In this document: one piece after another, positions 1-9,901 of the stretch
Position numbering within the stretch: position 1 is the stretch's first letter
Layout: every line of letters begins with the position of its first letter
Assembly (NCBI GenBank): GCA_002841865.1
Contig: PHBD01000018.1
Span: 62,001-126,000, forward strand
DNA: 64,000 bases
Reading direction: 5' to 3'
From: Deltaproteobacteria bacterium HGW-Deltaproteobacteria-19
GTDB lineage: Bacteria > Desulfobacterota > Syntrophia > Syntrophales > PHBD01
Notes under the pieces: generated by a model
What the model was told of the DNA's origin: nothing
Databases searched by the model: none
The model's input: the letters and a program-made list of their open reading frames with translations, nothing else
Translations under genes and position numbers: made by a program

Positions 1-215
1 CATCGGGACTTCCTGAGCATTCTTTTCGATCACCGAGACACTGCGATATAAAAAAACACTGGTTCAATGCCTCCGACAGCCGTATGCTCGCGAGCATCCG
101 TTTTGTGTGTGGCAGTGCCTGATGAAAGCGCCGTCCAGGAAGGGCGGGTACCGGTCAGGAAAAAGGCCCGGCGGTTTCATGCAGGCGAATCCAATCATTT
201 TCAAAGGATCATGCA

Positions 216-1388
216 ATGCCTCAACTCAGCAAGCGCACAGCGCTGTTCACCGAATCCGTGATTCGTCGCATGACGCGTGTTGCCGACCTTCACGGCGCCA
301 TCAATCTCTCACAGGGGTTTCCCGATTTCGATCCTCCGCCCGAATTGCTCGCGGCCGCGGCTCGAACGGCGGAGGCCGGTCCGCATCAGTATGCGGTGAC
401 ATGGGGTGCGCCGAACTTCAGGCGCGCCCTGGCCCTGAAAGTGTCCCGCTTCATGGGGTTTCCGATCGACGCGGACGAGCATATCGTCGTAACGTGCGGA
501 AGCACCGAAGCGATGATGGCATCCATGCTGGCGGTCTGCAATCCCGGGGATAAAGTCATCGTGTTCTCGCCATTTTATGAAAATTACGGGGCGGATGCGA
601 TTCTGAGCGGCGCGGAGCCGATCTATGTCGAGCTGCGACCTCCCCGATTTACGTTCGATCCGGATGAACTGAGAAAGGCGTTCGAACAAAAACCCAAGGC
701 GATCATTCTCTGCAACCCTTCCAACCCCACGGGAAGAGTATTCACCCGGGACGAGCTGGAAACCATCGCCTCGCTGGCCCTGGAATTTGACGCCTTTGTG
801 ATCACGGACGAAGTGTATGAGCACATCGTCTACGAACCGCACCACCATATTTACATGGCGTCGTTGCCGGGTATGTTTGAACGAACGATCTCCTGCAACT
901 CCCTGTCGAAAACGTATTCCATCACGGGATGGCGTCTGGGGTACGTCGTCGCACCGCCCGAGGCAGCCGATGCCGTGAAGAAGGTGCACGACTTCCTGAC
1001 GGTCGGAGCCGCCGCGCCGTTGCAGGAAGCGGCCGTGACGGCCCTTGGGCTCCCCGAGGCCTATTACCGCTCGCTCCTCGACGTCTACACGGAAAAGCGG
1101 GAGGTCTTTCTGAAAGCGCTCGACGCGGCGGGGTTGACTTATGTGACCCCGGAAGGTGCTTATTACGTGCTGGTCGACGTCTCTGAATTCAAACTGCGCG
1201 ACGATGTCGCTTTTTGTGAGTGGCTGGCGCAGTATGTGGGAGTCGCGGGCGTGCCGGGTTCAAGCTTCTTCCATGAGCCGACCCGTCATCTCGTGCGGTT
1301 CCATTTCGCAAAGAAGAACGAGACGCTCGAAGAGGCGGGGAGAAGGCTGCTCGGCCTGCAGGAGGCCTGGGGAAAGCACGCGCCGTGA
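216..1388 (+). CDS. Class I/II pyridoxal-phosphate aminotransferase
   Basis: A 390-residue fold-type I aminotransferase, expected to be cytoplasmic. The N-terminal LSQGFPDFDPP segment is typical of the kynurenine/methionine/aspartate aminotransferase branch. NPSNPTG lies at residues 167-173, the cofactor-binding TDEVY at about 197-201, and the Schiff-base lysine is Lys232 in SLSKTYSITGWRLGY. A C-terminal arginine in HLVRFHF fits the carboxylate-binding Arg. Length is normal for the family. The start is the second of two closely spaced ATGs (216, not 211), because only it opens the long frame; AAAGGA lies about 7 bases upstream. It stands alone, convergent with the cyclase operon that follows. 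Amino-acid specificity cannot be read from the sequence. Confidence 0.93.
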   Translation: MPQLSKRTALFTESVIRRMTRVADLHGAINLSQGFPDFDPPPELLAAAARTAEAGPHQYAVTWGAPNFRRALALKVSRFMGFPIDADEHIVVTCGSTEAMMASMLAVCNPGDKVIVFSPFYENYGADAILSGAEPIYVELRPPRFTFDPDELRKAFEQKPKAIILCNPSNPTGRVFTRDELETIASLALEFDAFVITDEVYEHIVYEPHHHIYMASLPGMFERTISCNSLSKTYSITGWRLGYVVAPPEAADAVKKVHDFLTVGAAAPLQEAAVTALGLPEAYYRSLLDVYTEKREVFLKALDAAGLTYVTPEGAYYVLVDVSEFKLRDDVAFCEWLAQYVGVAGVPGSSFFHEPTRHLVRFHFAKKNETLEEAGRRLLGLQEAWGKHAP

Positions 1389-1564
1389 AAACGGGGATTC
1401 CGCTCAAGGACCGGGAGCCCGGATCCCCGGGACGCGTCGGGGGCAACAGGGATCCATTCGGACATTCGCCGCATAAGAGGGATCTTCGAAATGCGAGAGG
1501 GGTGCCGGTGATCTGATCGACCCAGGCGACCCGCAAGGTGACCGCCCATCCGAACACACTGGAA

Positions 1565-3661
1565 TTATTTCGACGTGATTACCCAGACGCCCTGCCACTG
1601 GTCAGGCGGGTTTTCGATGAGCTCCCTGCATTTGGCGACATAGAAGCGCGACGGGGCGTCTTCCTCCGCCAGACTGGAAAATACGGCCTCGGCCTGGGCG
1701 AATTCGCCCTGGTAGAAGAGGGCGACCGCCTCTGAAAAGCGCGTTATAACCGACTGTATTCGCTCATCGATGGATTCCGGCAGATAGGGTTCATAAACCA
1801 CCACGGGTTCGCTGCGGCCGACCACGGCAACCCGTGAAATCTCCCGCACGGGGAAGGCGCCGCTCATCTGATCCATTGAAGTCTGTGAGATCATCGTATA
1901 GGTCCCGAACTGTTTGTTGATGCCCTCCAGTCGAGCCGCCAGGTTCACGGCGTCTCCGATCATTGTGTAATCGAACCGGGAGTGGGAACCCATGTTGCCG
2001 ACCACGGCGCTGCCCGTGTTGATGCCGATGCGCATTTTCAGGTCCTTGCCCATGCTTTTCTTGAAGCCCGGGCGCATTTCCGCAAGTTTGGCCTGGCAGC
2101 GCAGCGCTGACCTCACGCAGCGGACGGCATGATCCGGCTGCTCGATCGGCGCGTTCCAGAATGCGATGATCGCGTCGCCCTCGAATTTGTCCACGGTGCC
2201 GCCTTCCTCCTGAATGATGTCGGTCATGGCCGACAGGTAGACGTTCAAGAGATTCGTGAGCGCTTCCGGGTCCAGGCCTTCGGAGATCGTGGTGAAGCCT
2301 TCCAGGTCCGAGAAGAAGATGGAGAGCATGCGCCGCTCGCCGCCCAGCTTCAGGCGCTCGGGGTGCGCGATGATCTGCTCGATCACGGCGTGGCTCAGGT
2401 ACTGCTTGAATGCGCCCTTGATGAATTTCTTCTGGCGGCCTTCGGTGGTGTAATAAATAAGGCCTGAACTGAAGAGCGTGACGACAACGCCGGCCTCCTG
2501 TACCATCAGCGGCATCCAGAATCCCAGCCGGTAGGCGATGACGCAAAGGATCACCGGCGCACAGATAAAGAAAACATACACAAGGGCGCTTCTGGAAATG
2601 CCCGCTGCCCAGGACGTCGCCATGCCGGCCAGAAGGGCCATGAGCAGAGTCAGGGCGAGCACCGGGGCTGTGGGAACGGGTCGGATGAAGTCGTTGGCCA
2701 GCAGGTTGTCGAGCATTGTGGCCGAAATCTCGACGCCGGGATAGACGCCGGAGATGGGGGTCGGGCGAAGATCGAAGAGGCCGGGGGCGGAGAAGCCGAA
2801 GAAAACGTACGCATCCTTGAAGTCTTCCAGGTTCTCGATCACAGGCTTTTCCCCGCCCTGAAGCCTCAGCTCGCTCTGGATGACGGCCGCCGCGTTGTAA
2901 GCCTTGTGGGTTCCTGAAGGGCCCCGGAAATTGAGGACCGCTTTTCCCCTGGAATCGACGGGGATCTCCCCGTCCCCCACCATGAAGCGACCCGGAGAGA
3001 TCTGCAGAGGTGTGCTCGGTTGGGCGGTCAGGTAACTCGCCAGCGCAAGCGATGGCAGCACCTTGCCGTCGAAAACCTCGAACATCGCCGTCCGGCGATA
3101 GACGGCGTCGACATCGGGATCAAGGTGCACATTGGCCAGGATGCCGGAGGCGGACGATATTTCCGGAACGGGGAAGGATGCCCGGGGGAAGGGGCCATGA
3201 CCGCTTTCCGCCAGCCAGGCATCAAGTCCTTGAATCCTCGACACCGGTGCCGGAGCAAACGGCGGCCACGATTTCTCGCTGCCCGCCGTCCGGCTGAGAA
3301 AGACCGCCCCGACAAAATGTTTATAGCCGCCGATGGCGGCGGCGAAGGCCTGATCATCCGCCACGCCGTACTTGGAAGGCTCCGTGAACAGCACGTCGAA
3401 CGCCAGCGAGCGGACCCCGGTGCGCTGGCAGAACTGGACGATCGTACTGTAGACTTCGCGCGGCCAGGGCCAGGACAGGCCGTTTTCATCCTTGGCCCAG
3501 TCCAGGCTGTTCTGGTCAAGCAGGATCAGGCGGATCTTCGGTGTGGCGGGGCGATCAAGCCAGCCGGGGAAGAAAAGGAGAAAAGCGACAAGGGTTCCGA
3601 CGACACCCGCCGCGAGCCCCTGTACAAGCTTACTGGCCTGAAGCACTTTTATTAAATGCAT
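1565..3661 (-). CDS. CHASE2-domain adenylate/guanylate cyclase (class III)
   Basis: A 698-residue membrane-bound nucleotide cyclase. One N-terminal transmembrane segment (about 12-32) precedes a CHASE2 extracytoplasmic sensor (about 40-330). Three transmembrane segments follow (about 340-405), then a class III catalytic domain (about 440-610). The two metal-binding aspartates lie in IFFSDLEGFT and EGDAIIAFW, and the transition-state arginine in NLAARLEG. The last 70 residues look like a short TPR-like tail (YQGEFAQAEAVF). It would make a cyclic nucleotide in response to an external signal. AGGATCAGA precedes the ATG. It is the last gene of a three-gene minus-strand operon, 7 bases after the M48 protease. 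cAMP is more likely than cGMP (conserved FDYTMIGDAVN segment), but this is not proven. Confidence 0.93.
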   Translation of the reverse strand: MHLIKVLQASKLVQGLAAGVVGTLVAFLLFFPGWLDRPATPKIRLILLDQNSLDWAKDENGLSWPWPREVYSTIVQFCQRTGVRSLAFDVLFTEPSKYGVADDQAFAAAIGGYKHFVGAVFLSRTAGSEKSWPPFAPAPVSRIQGLDAWLAESGHGPFPRASFPVPEISSASGILANVHLDPDVDAVYRRTAMFEVFDGKVLPSLALASYLTAQPSTPLQISPGRFMVGDGEIPVDSRGKAVLNFRGPSGTHKAYNAAAVIQSELRLQGGEKPVIENLEDFKDAYVFFGFSAPGLFDLRPTPISGVYPGVEISATMLDNLLANDFIRPVPTAPVLALTLLMALLAGMATSWAAGISRSALVYVFFICAPVILCVIAYRLGFWMPLMVQEAGVVVTLFSSGLIYYTTEGRQKKFIKGAFKQYLSHAVIEQIIAHPERLKLGGERRMLSIFFSDLEGFTTISEGLDPEALTNLLNVYLSAMTDIIQEEGGTVDKFEGDAIIAFWNAPIEQPDHAVRCVRSALRCQAKLAEMRPGFKKSMGKDLKMRIGINTGSAVVGNMGSHSRFDYTMIGDAVNLAARLEGINKQFGTYTMISQTSMDQMSGAFPVREISRVAVVGRSEPVVVYEPYLPESIDERIQSVITRFSEAVALFYQGEFAQAEAVFSSLAEEDAPSRFYVAKCRELIENPPDQWQGVWVITSK

Positions 3662-3668
3662 TCTGATC

Positions 3669-4583
3669 CTAGAGGCGGCTTAACGCTTTGGTGAATCTCT
3701 GCTTCCTTACGTTTGGCGTCTCTGCACCGGAAAGCGACTTCCCGCTTTCCTTCAGTTCGGCAATCCGGTTCTCCGGTGACGGATGCGTCTTGGCAAAGTC
3801 CGTTCCGCCGGGCTTCATCTGTTTGGCCATGACGCCCAGCATCTCCGTCAGCGCGCCGGGATTGTAGCCCACCCGCCGGAGAATGGTCACCGCCACCGCA
3901 TCGGCCTGGTATTCATAAGAACGGGAATAGCCGTTGTTGATCATGGTGTTGGTGATGTCTGAAATCACTCCGCCAAAGGCCTGCGTCAGTTGGGCGACTT
4001 CCCGCGAACCGAATGATTTTGCACCCTCCTGCGCCAGAATGGTGAGCGCTTCCGTCATCCGCGCCTTTTCAATGGCTTTCATGCCGTGCCTCAGCTGGAT
4101 GTGGCCGATCTCGTGGGCCACGACGGCGGCCAGCGCGTCTTCCGAGCGGCAGCAGCGAATCAGCCCGCGGGTGACAAAAATGTGACCGCCCGGAGTGGCA
4201 AAGGCATTGATGTCGTCGGAGTCAAGCACCAGGACATGGTAACCGGCGAACAGCTCCGGCGTGTCCGAGGCCTGCGCCAGGGTCTGTCCCAGGAGATTGA
4301 GATACGCATTGGCTCTTTTATCAGGCAGGGCCTTGTATTTCGCGAGAACAATCGCCCCTACGGTTCGACCGATGTAGTATTCCTGTTCCGGAGTGAAATC
4401 CTCCATGCTTTTCGCCACGGCCTTCGTGCTTTTCTTGATCGACTGTCCCTGCTGCCTGCTGATCGTACCTGTTTGCACACCTACTTCCGTGGCTACGCCG
4501 GTCACCGTGTCCATTGCCGCACAACTTGCCAGAAACAGAACAATCAGGGCCATTGCCCCTGCCCGCCAAATGAGGTTCTTCAT
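3669..4583 (-). CDS. M48 family metalloprotease, lipoprotein
   Basis: A 304-residue zinc metallopeptidase of the M48 (Ste24/HtpX/BepA-like) type. A lipoprotein signal ends in FLASC with Cys21 as the probable lipidated residue, so it should sit in the periplasm on a membrane. The zinc motif is AHEIGHIQLRHG, and the third ligand is probably the Glu of SYEYQADA. Family members of this size act in outer-membrane protein quality control; that role is inference here. The start overlaps the stop of the upstream SH3 gene by 4 bases and the cyclase begins 7 bases downstream, so the three genes are almost certainly co-transcribed. Confidence 0.92.
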   Translation of the reverse strand: MKNLIWRAGAMALIVLFLASCAAMDTVTGVATEVGVQTGTISRQQGQSIKKSTKAVAKSMEDFTPEQEYYIGRTVGAIVLAKYKALPDKRANAYLNLLGQTLAQASDTPELFAGYHVLVLDSDDINAFATPGGHIFVTRGLIRCCRSEDALAAVVAHEIGHIQLRHGMKAIEKARMTEALTILAQEGAKSFGSREVAQLTQAFGGVISDITNTMINNGYSRSYEYQADAVAVTILRRVGYNPGALTEMLGVMAKQMKPGGTDFAKTHPSPENRIAELKESGKSLSGAETPNVRKQRFTKALSRL

Positions 4584-5080
4584 CGCTTGCCTCCTTCCGC
4601 ACCGGGCGTCAGGCGACCGACGGCGACAAAATCATCCATCTGTTTCGGCGACACCTTGATGGCCTCCATCCGGTCGATCCAGGCGTAATCCAGATTCTTG
4701 TTGTTTTGGCGATACTGGGCTTCCACCTCTTTGTTGAACCCCTTGCCCGCCAGGGCGATCTCATCCCCGGAAACGGAAGACTTCACGTTGCCCTGTCCGG
4801 CCCTCAGGGCAATCTGTTTGCTTGTCAGGGCCGAGATGTGGATCCACCCCTGAGATTTTCTGTTGAGTGATACTTTTTTCCAGTCGCCTCGTTCCTCGGA
4901 CACCGTCACCCGGTCGCCATAGGAGACCTTGGCCACAATTTTTCCCAGATGCGACGGTGTCGCCCTCAACTGGCCTTCCTTGACTTGAACACTCATGACT
5001 TTTTGCCCGGCTGCCGTCGCATTCATCAACAAAATGCTCAGCAGCAACAGGCATATAACCATAAATATTGAACGATACAT
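4580..5080 (-). CDS. Exported SH3-domain protein
   Basis: A 166-residue exported protein. After a signal peptide (MYRSIFMVICLLLLSILLM) comes a bacterial SH3 domain (about 28-90) with the usual pattern LRATPSHLGKIVAKVSYGDR and a final GWIHISAL strand. The C-terminal part is charged and unassigned. The start at 5080 is preferred over one 18 bases upstream because a GGGGGG Shine-Dalgarno-like tract sits just before it and the signal peptide begins there. It is first in the operon with the M48 protease (4-base overlap) and CHASE2 cyclase, which suggests an envelope-sensing role; this is inference. Confidence 0.85.
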   Translation of the reverse strand: MYRSIFMVICLLLLSILLMNATAAGQKVMSVQVKEGQLRATPSHLGKIVAKVSYGDRVTVSEERGDWKKVSLNRKSQGWIHISALTSKQIALRAGQGNVKSSVSGDEIALAGKGFNKEVEAQYRQNNKNLDYAWIDRMEAIKVSPKQMDDFVAVGRLTPGAEGGKR

Positions 5081-5546
5081 CGTAACCCCCCTTTCCATTG
5101 CAAATCACCCCGATGCCCGGATGATTCCCGATAACGCATTGCTTTTTCGTTGAAAAAGCATAGGGCAAGACGGTTTTGCACGTCAACGTAAAACTGAGAC
5201 ACTTCCAAGATTTGATATATATATTGATCGTTTAACCGATTTATTTATAAATGCTCCCGGGTGGAACTGTTTATGCCCGGTCCCCTGTCTTGCCGGGACA
5301 AACACTCCAATCACTTTACAGTGGGTCAAATTGTCATCCCGAATGCAGGTGAAACGGTTCCCCATGGTGTTCCCTGCTGCTTGAAGAAACTGGATTATGA
5401 CACCGGCCTCTCGGCAAATCCCCATGCCCTCCGCCTCTTCCCCGGATTGAAAGCACGATACGGGTAAATGCAGGACAGACGAGGATTGTATCGATGTCCG
5501 AAAACTGATAGAGGCGAGTTCTACCGATTTCGATTGGGAGCATGCC
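5081..5546. other. Intergenic region between divergent operons
   Basis: About 465 bases separate the minus-strand SH3/M48/cyclase operon from the plus-strand acyl-CoA synthetase genes. The part near 5205-5255 is AT-rich and is the likely site of one or both promoters. No convincing coding frame, tRNA or hairpin was seen. Confidence 0.5.
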
Positions 5547-6956
5547 ATGAATGAACGTCTGCAGAAATTCTTTTCACCAATGAACATCGCCGTTGTGGGG
5601 GCATCCACAAGGAACATGTTTTTCGGCAACATGGCCGGGTATTCCCGAAGGAAGGGAGCTGTCGGAAGATTCTACCCGGTGAATCCCGGTGCGGATGAGG
5701 TATGCGGCATCCCGGCCGTCCCTTCTATTTCGCACCTCCCTGAACACACAATCGATTTTGCCGTCGTCATGGTCAAGAGCTCCCTGGCTCTGGCCACGTT
5801 GGATGAATTGGCAGGCCGGGGCATAAAGAACGCCCTGCTCATTTCCGGCGGTTTTGCGGAGGCCGGCAATGAAGGCGCCCGTCTTCAGGAATCGCTCAAG
5901 AGGCTGTGCCGCGAAAAGGACATCTGTCTTCTTGGCCCGAATTGCCTTGGGTTCATGAATGTCGGCGACCGGGTCAGCGTCTTTGCCGGGGCTGCAGTCG
6001 AGGGGGACCTGAATCCCGGGACGATCGGGATCCTGGGCCAGAGCGGCGCGGCCAGCGAGGCCATTGTGACCAAGGTCCTGAAGAAGGGGCTTGGCGTATC
6101 GCTGTACGTCACAACCGGAAACGAGGCGATCATCACGAGCGAGGACTGCCTTGAATACATGCTGGAAAGCGGTACGACCCGCGTGATCATTGGTTTCCTG
6201 GAAGGGTTCCGGGACGTCCCGAGAATGAAGCGGATCGCCCTGGACGCCGCCCGGCGGAAGATCCCCATCGTCCTCCTCAAGATCGGCCGCTCCGAGAAGG
6301 GCAGGCAGGCGGCCCGGTCCCATACCGGGGCCCTCGCCGGCAATGCCCCGGTGATGGACGGTTTCTTCCGGCAATTCGGCATCATTCGTGTCGAGACAAT
6401 CGAGGAACTGGTGGAGACCGCGGGCATCTTCTCCAGGTGTCCGCTGCCCGCGGGAGGAAGGGTGGGGATCTCCACCATGTCGGGAGGTCTCTGCGGCCTG
6501 TACGCGGACCTGTGTGCCCGCCTGTCCATCGAGGTCCCGGATCTGTCCCCGGATACGATCGACTCATTGAAGCAGTCACTCCCGGATTTTGCCCAGCCGG
6601 CCAACCCGCTGGACGTGACCGGGGCCGGATTCACCAGCGGCATGGACCGGGTGATCAAAACCCTGCTGGCCGACGAGAACATCGACATCCTCCTGCCCAT
6701 ATCGTTCCCGCCGCGCAGCGAGACGGAGGGATTCGTCCCCGGGTTCAACGAGGCATTTCTGTCTCACATCGATCCCGCCGGGAAGCCGATCATACCGATC
6801 ACGTTCCGCGAGGTGAGTGACTATGCCCGCACGTATTATCGAGACCACGGGGCGTATTTCATCGAGCATGCGGAAGACGGCTTCAAGGCCGTTTCCCATC
6901 TTGTCCGGTACGCGCAATTTCAGAGGAGATTCGGTCGTACACGGGAGGGGATATGA
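5547..6956 (+). CDS. ADP-forming acyl-CoA synthetase, alpha (CoA-binding) subunit
   Basis: A 469-residue alpha subunit of an NDP-forming acyl-CoA synthetase (acetate-CoA ligase, ADP-forming, family). The N-terminal Rossmann CoA-binding domain has IAVVGAST and LLGPNCLGFMN. The succinyl-CoA-synthetase-like domains follow with GILGQSGAASEA and the phosphohistidine motif SHTGALAG. The reaction is acyl-CoA + ADP + Pi to acid + CoA + ATP, or the reverse. The beta (ATP-grasp) subunit is the next gene, overlapping by 4 bases, so the two form a heteromeric enzyme. GGGAG lies 6 bases before the ATG. The acyl substrate is unknown; in a syntroph it may conserve energy from acyl-CoA end products. Confidence 0.92.
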   Translation: MNERLQKFFSPMNIAVVGASTRNMFFGNMAGYSRRKGAVGRFYPVNPGADEVCGIPAVPSISHLPEHTIDFAVVMVKSSLALATLDELAGRGIKNALLISGGFAEAGNEGARLQESLKRLCREKDICLLGPNCLGFMNVGDRVSVFAGAAVEGDLNPGTIGILGQSGAASEAIVTKVLKKGLGVSLYVTTGNEAIITSEDCLEYMLESGTTRVIIGFLEGFRDVPRMKRIALDAARRKIPIVLLKIGRSEKGRQAARSHTGALAGNAPVMDGFFRQFGIIRVETIEELVETAGIFSRCPLPAGGRVGISTMSGGLCGLYADLCARLSIEVPDLSPDTIDSLKQSLPDFAQPANPLDVTGAGFTSGMDRVIKTLLADENIDILLPISFPPRSETEGFVPGFNEAFLSHIDPAGKPIIPITFREVSDYARTYYRDHGAYFIEHAEDGFKAVSHLVRYAQFQRRFGRTREGI

Positions 6957-7660
6957 AGATCATTGAAGATGCCATCCTGCGGGGTGAAAAGACACTGAGT
7001 GAATTCGACTCCAAGAAAGTGCTGGAGGCATATTCCATCCCGGTGACCAGGGAATTCATCGCAAAGAGCACGGCCGAAGCAAAGGTGTTCGCCCGGGAAA
7101 TCGGCTATCCGGTGGTTCTGAAGGGTTCTTCAAGCACGCTCACCCATAAGACCGAACTCAACATGGTCGAGCTCAACATCAAGGACGAAAAGGCCCTTGA
7201 AGAGGCCTGTCAATCGATTGAAGAACGGGGGAAAGGCAGGATCGACGGGATTCTCGTACAGCAGATGATCAGGGGGGAAAGGGAATTCGTTGCAGGTCTG
7301 ATCAGGGATCCGCAGCTCGGTCCCTGCGTCATGTTCGGCCTGGGCGGCATCTTCACCGAGGTGCTCAAGGATGTCACGTTCAGGGTGGCGCCGTTGGAAA
7401 TGGAGGATGCCCTGGAAATGATAACGGAGATCAAGGCGAAGAAGATTCTCGATCGTTTCAGGGGAAAGCCGGCCGTAAACAGGGATTTACTCGCAAATAT
7501 CCTCAGGAGCCTGGGCAGGATCGGGCTGGACATACCGGAGATTGCCGAGATCGACATCAATCCCCTGATCGTACACGATGAGATACCCGTCGCGGTTGAC
7601 GCACTTGTGGTGCTCAGGGATCGGAACGGGGATGATTCGTATTCTCGCGATGGCCGTTAA
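6953..7660 (+). CDS. ADP-forming acyl-CoA synthetase, beta (ATP-grasp) subunit
   Basis: A 235-residue ATP-grasp subunit, the usual length for a stand-alone beta chain. It opens with the typical linker (LSEFDSKKVLEAYSIPVTRE), followed by VVLKGSSSTLTHKTE, a nucleotide-binding segment (ILVQQMIRGEREFVAG), the glycine-rich MFGLGGIFTEV, and the closing IAEIDINPLIV that supplies metal ligands. It overlaps the alpha-subunit stop by 4 bases (ATGA), implying coupled translation. Together the two make a complete enzyme that in other organisms is a single fused chain; such a fused relative lies at 9902-12561. Confidence 0.92.
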   Translation: MKIIEDAILRGEKTLSEFDSKKVLEAYSIPVTREFIAKSTAEAKVFAREIGYPVVLKGSSSTLTHKTELNMVELNIKDEKALEEACQSIEERGKGRIDGILVQQMIRGEREFVAGLIRDPQLGPCVMFGLGGIFTEVLKDVTFRVAPLEMEDALEMITEIKAKKILDRFRGKPAVNRDLLANILRSLGRIGLDIPEIAEIDINPLIVHDEIPVAVDALVVLRDRNGDDSYSRDGR

Positions 7661-7909
7661 GAAGAGGGAAATCGGCGACAAGATCATAGAGCGGCGGAAC
7701 ACTGCGTGGGAGGATGGCAGGGGTGACCCCGCCTCCCGCCCGATGAATGCGTGGCGTATGCGTACAATCTGCCGCTGCTGCTGCTTCTCGCCATAGCCCC
7801 AATGCCGTGCATGTGCGTGGAACACGTTCATGTGTCGTCCATGGATTCACCATAACGGATGTATCTCTTGGCAGAGATCTGCCAGCCAACTCGGAAAGGG
7901 AGGCAACTC

Positions 7910-8776
7910 ATGAAAGGACTCTGGATGTTTCTTGCATTGTTTGCCTTTTGCGTTCCATCGGCATATGCCATTGACGAGGGCACGGCACAGGGCACGCTTG
8001 TCATTAACGATGAAAAGATTGCACTCACCCACTCGTATGCGCATTTTCATGACAACGCGGAGGGGTTGCTCGACCGCCCGAAGGAACTCCGCATCGTGCT
8101 TTCGGATCGGGAAATTCCTCATCATTCTTTGCGGGGAATCGTGTTTCTGCCCGTGGAAAACATGGCGAGGGAAGGCCGTGTTCGCGGCCTCATCATGAAG
8201 CTGGATCCCAATAACCGGAACAAGGTTGTCGTCACCCTTCTCACACAGCCTTCCAAGCCCGGCCTTTCCCTGATGACGCTGACGCTGAGCGTGACCGGAC
8301 AGCCGCTCTTCAAGAAACTGCTTCTGTCGAATGTACGTGTGGCGGGAGAGGTGGAGCATGCGGACACTCGGGACGGGGGAGGTCAGGACCTGCCGAAACT
8401 GGCCTACGCTGCAAAGTTCAGCGCGCCTCTCTTCAATGAACTGCCGGTAACCTCGAATTTAAAGGGGAAAGCGGCCCAAAACAGTCCCCAGGTGAAGGCA
8501 TATCGTGAGAAGATCAACGCGCTGAAAAAGGGAGACTTTGAAGCGGTGAAGCGCCTGTCGTCGGAATCGGCGAATCGCCGCGATGCCGCCATGCTTGCCC
8601 GGCTGGATGATCAGACGAAGAAGGCGTTCGCCGCGGAGGCCGCAGCGGATATGGAGCAGTCGTTGAAGAAAATAAAGCGGGTTGTGGTGCGTGGAGAGAG
8701 CGCCGTTGTGATATTCTCGGAAAGTCACTGGGCCACTTTTGTTCGTGAAGGCGGGCAATGGAAATCGGGTGATTGA
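7910..8776 (+). CDS. Secreted protein of unknown function
   Basis: A 288-residue protein with a clear signal peptide (MKGLWMFLALFAFCVPSAYA, cleavage after AYA). The start at 7910 is chosen over an in-frame ATG 51 bases upstream because it has GGGAGG in front and begins the signal peptide. The mature part has a beta-rich N-terminal half (TLVINDEKIALTHSYAHFHD) and an alpha-helical C-terminal half (KAYREKINALKKGDFEAVKR) ending in a beta segment. The family is not recognised. It follows the acyl-CoA synthetase pair by 250 bases and may be a separate unit. Confidence 0.8.
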   Translation: MKGLWMFLALFAFCVPSAYAIDEGTAQGTLVINDEKIALTHSYAHFHDNAEGLLDRPKELRIVLSDREIPHHSLRGIVFLPVENMAREGRVRGLIMKLDPNNRNKVVVTLLTQPSKPGLSLMTLTLSVTGQPLFKKLLLSNVRVAGEVEHADTRDGGGQDLPKLAYAAKFSAPLFNELPVTSNLKGKAAQNSPQVKAYREKINALKKGDFEAVKRLSSESANRRDAAMLARLDDQTKKAFAAEAAADMEQSLKKIKRVVVRGESAVVIFSESHWATFVREGGQWKSGD

Positions 8777-8881
8777 GCCACACCGGTCACCGGCCGCAGA
8801 CCACACTCTGCACACCATCCGGAAAGGCAGAATCGTTTATACGAAAGAGAATGGGTTAAAAACTTCATAAGGAGGGGCGTC

Positions 8882-9880
8882 GTGTTCGACGGAAAAATCA
8901 TTCGGGGGTATCGACATCAACCGGGATTTCATTGCGCATCCAGCGCCATCCGCAACGTCCTGGCCTTTCACGGCCTCAAGGTCAGCGAGCCTGCCGTCAT
9001 CGGCCTGGGACGAGGGCCGGGTTTCTCCTACCACGTCACCGATCAGCGCCCCTCCCGCCTGGTTCACATGCGCAACCTCAACCTGGAAGACAATTTCTTC
9101 CGCACCGTGGGTATGAAATTCCGGTGGCGGGAGACGGATAACGCCGCGGAGGCGACGGCCCACGCGAAGACGTCGGTGGACCGGGGCCTGCCGATCCTCG
9201 TTCAGACCGACATTATAGATCTTCCATACTTCAACACGGACCAGCACTTTCCCGGCCACGCCGTGGTCATCTGCGGCTACAGCGACGAAAAGCAGGAATT
9301 TTATGTCTCGGACACCCTCCATCCGGAGGCCCTGGCCGTGGCGATCCCGGACATGGAGCGGGCACGGACTTCCGTATTTCCACCGTTCGCCCTGCGGAAT
9401 CGGTCCTTTGTTCTTGAGGATCTTTCGGGATTCCACATCGACGAGGCCGTCGCGCGGGGCGCCGTCCGCCGGTGGGCCGGGGAGAACTTGAACGGCCTTC
9501 CGGAGCTGCCCGTGGCTTACGGCGTCCGGGCCCTGGAGGAGCTGATCGGGGATCTGTCCAACTGGAAGGAGGCGGCGGACTGGCAGTGGTCGGCGCGCTT
9601 CACCTACCAGATCATCGAGCGTCGGGGGACGGGGGGCGCCGGCTTCCGCACCCTCTACCGGCAGTTCCTGGAGGAAATGGAGGATGTGTATCCGTCGCTC
9701 CGGGACCTTCGATTCTCGCAGGATCTGGCGGTCATCGAAGGCCTTTACCACGACATGGCCTCGGCATTCCGACGGATCAGCGAAGGGGAGGCGCCGGACT
9801 TTTCCCCTGCCCTGCCGGTGCTCGAAAACATCCTGGAGCGGGAAACGGCTTTCTACCGGAAGGTTCTGCGTTCCCTCTGA
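8882..9880 (+). CDS. BtrH N-terminal / DUF4872 domain protein
   Basis: A 332-residue protein resembling the BtrH N-terminal plus DUF4872 family. BtrH is the acyltransferase that moves an acyl group from a carrier protein to an aminoglycoside in butirosin biosynthesis. The N-terminal half has a papain-like arrangement: FHCASSAIRNVLAFHG (nucleophile Cys near residue 18), then GHAVVICGYSD (His) and FYVSDT (Asp). The start is GTG, preceded by AGGAGGGGCGTC. It lies 21 bases before the Pat-like acyl-CoA synthetase, so both are probably co-transcribed. Acyl transfer or peptide-bond chemistry is likely; the real substrate cannot be read from the sequence. Confidence 0.8.
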   Translation: MFDGKIIRGYRHQPGFHCASSAIRNVLAFHGLKVSEPAVIGLGRGPGFSYHVTDQRPSRLVHMRNLNLEDNFFRTVGMKFRWRETDNAAEATAHAKTSVDRGLPILVQTDIIDLPYFNTDQHFPGHAVVICGYSDEKQEFYVSDTLHPEALAVAIPDMERARTSVFPPFALRNRSFVLEDLSGFHIDEAVARGAVRRWAGENLNGLPELPVAYGVRALEELIGDLSNWKEAADWQWSARFTYQIIERRGTGGAGFRTLYRQFLEEMEDVYPSLRDLRFSQDLAVIEGLYHDMASAFRRISEGEAPDFSPALPVLENILERETAFYRKVLRSL

Positions 9881-9901
9881 AACGGGACATTGGAACGAGC
9901 C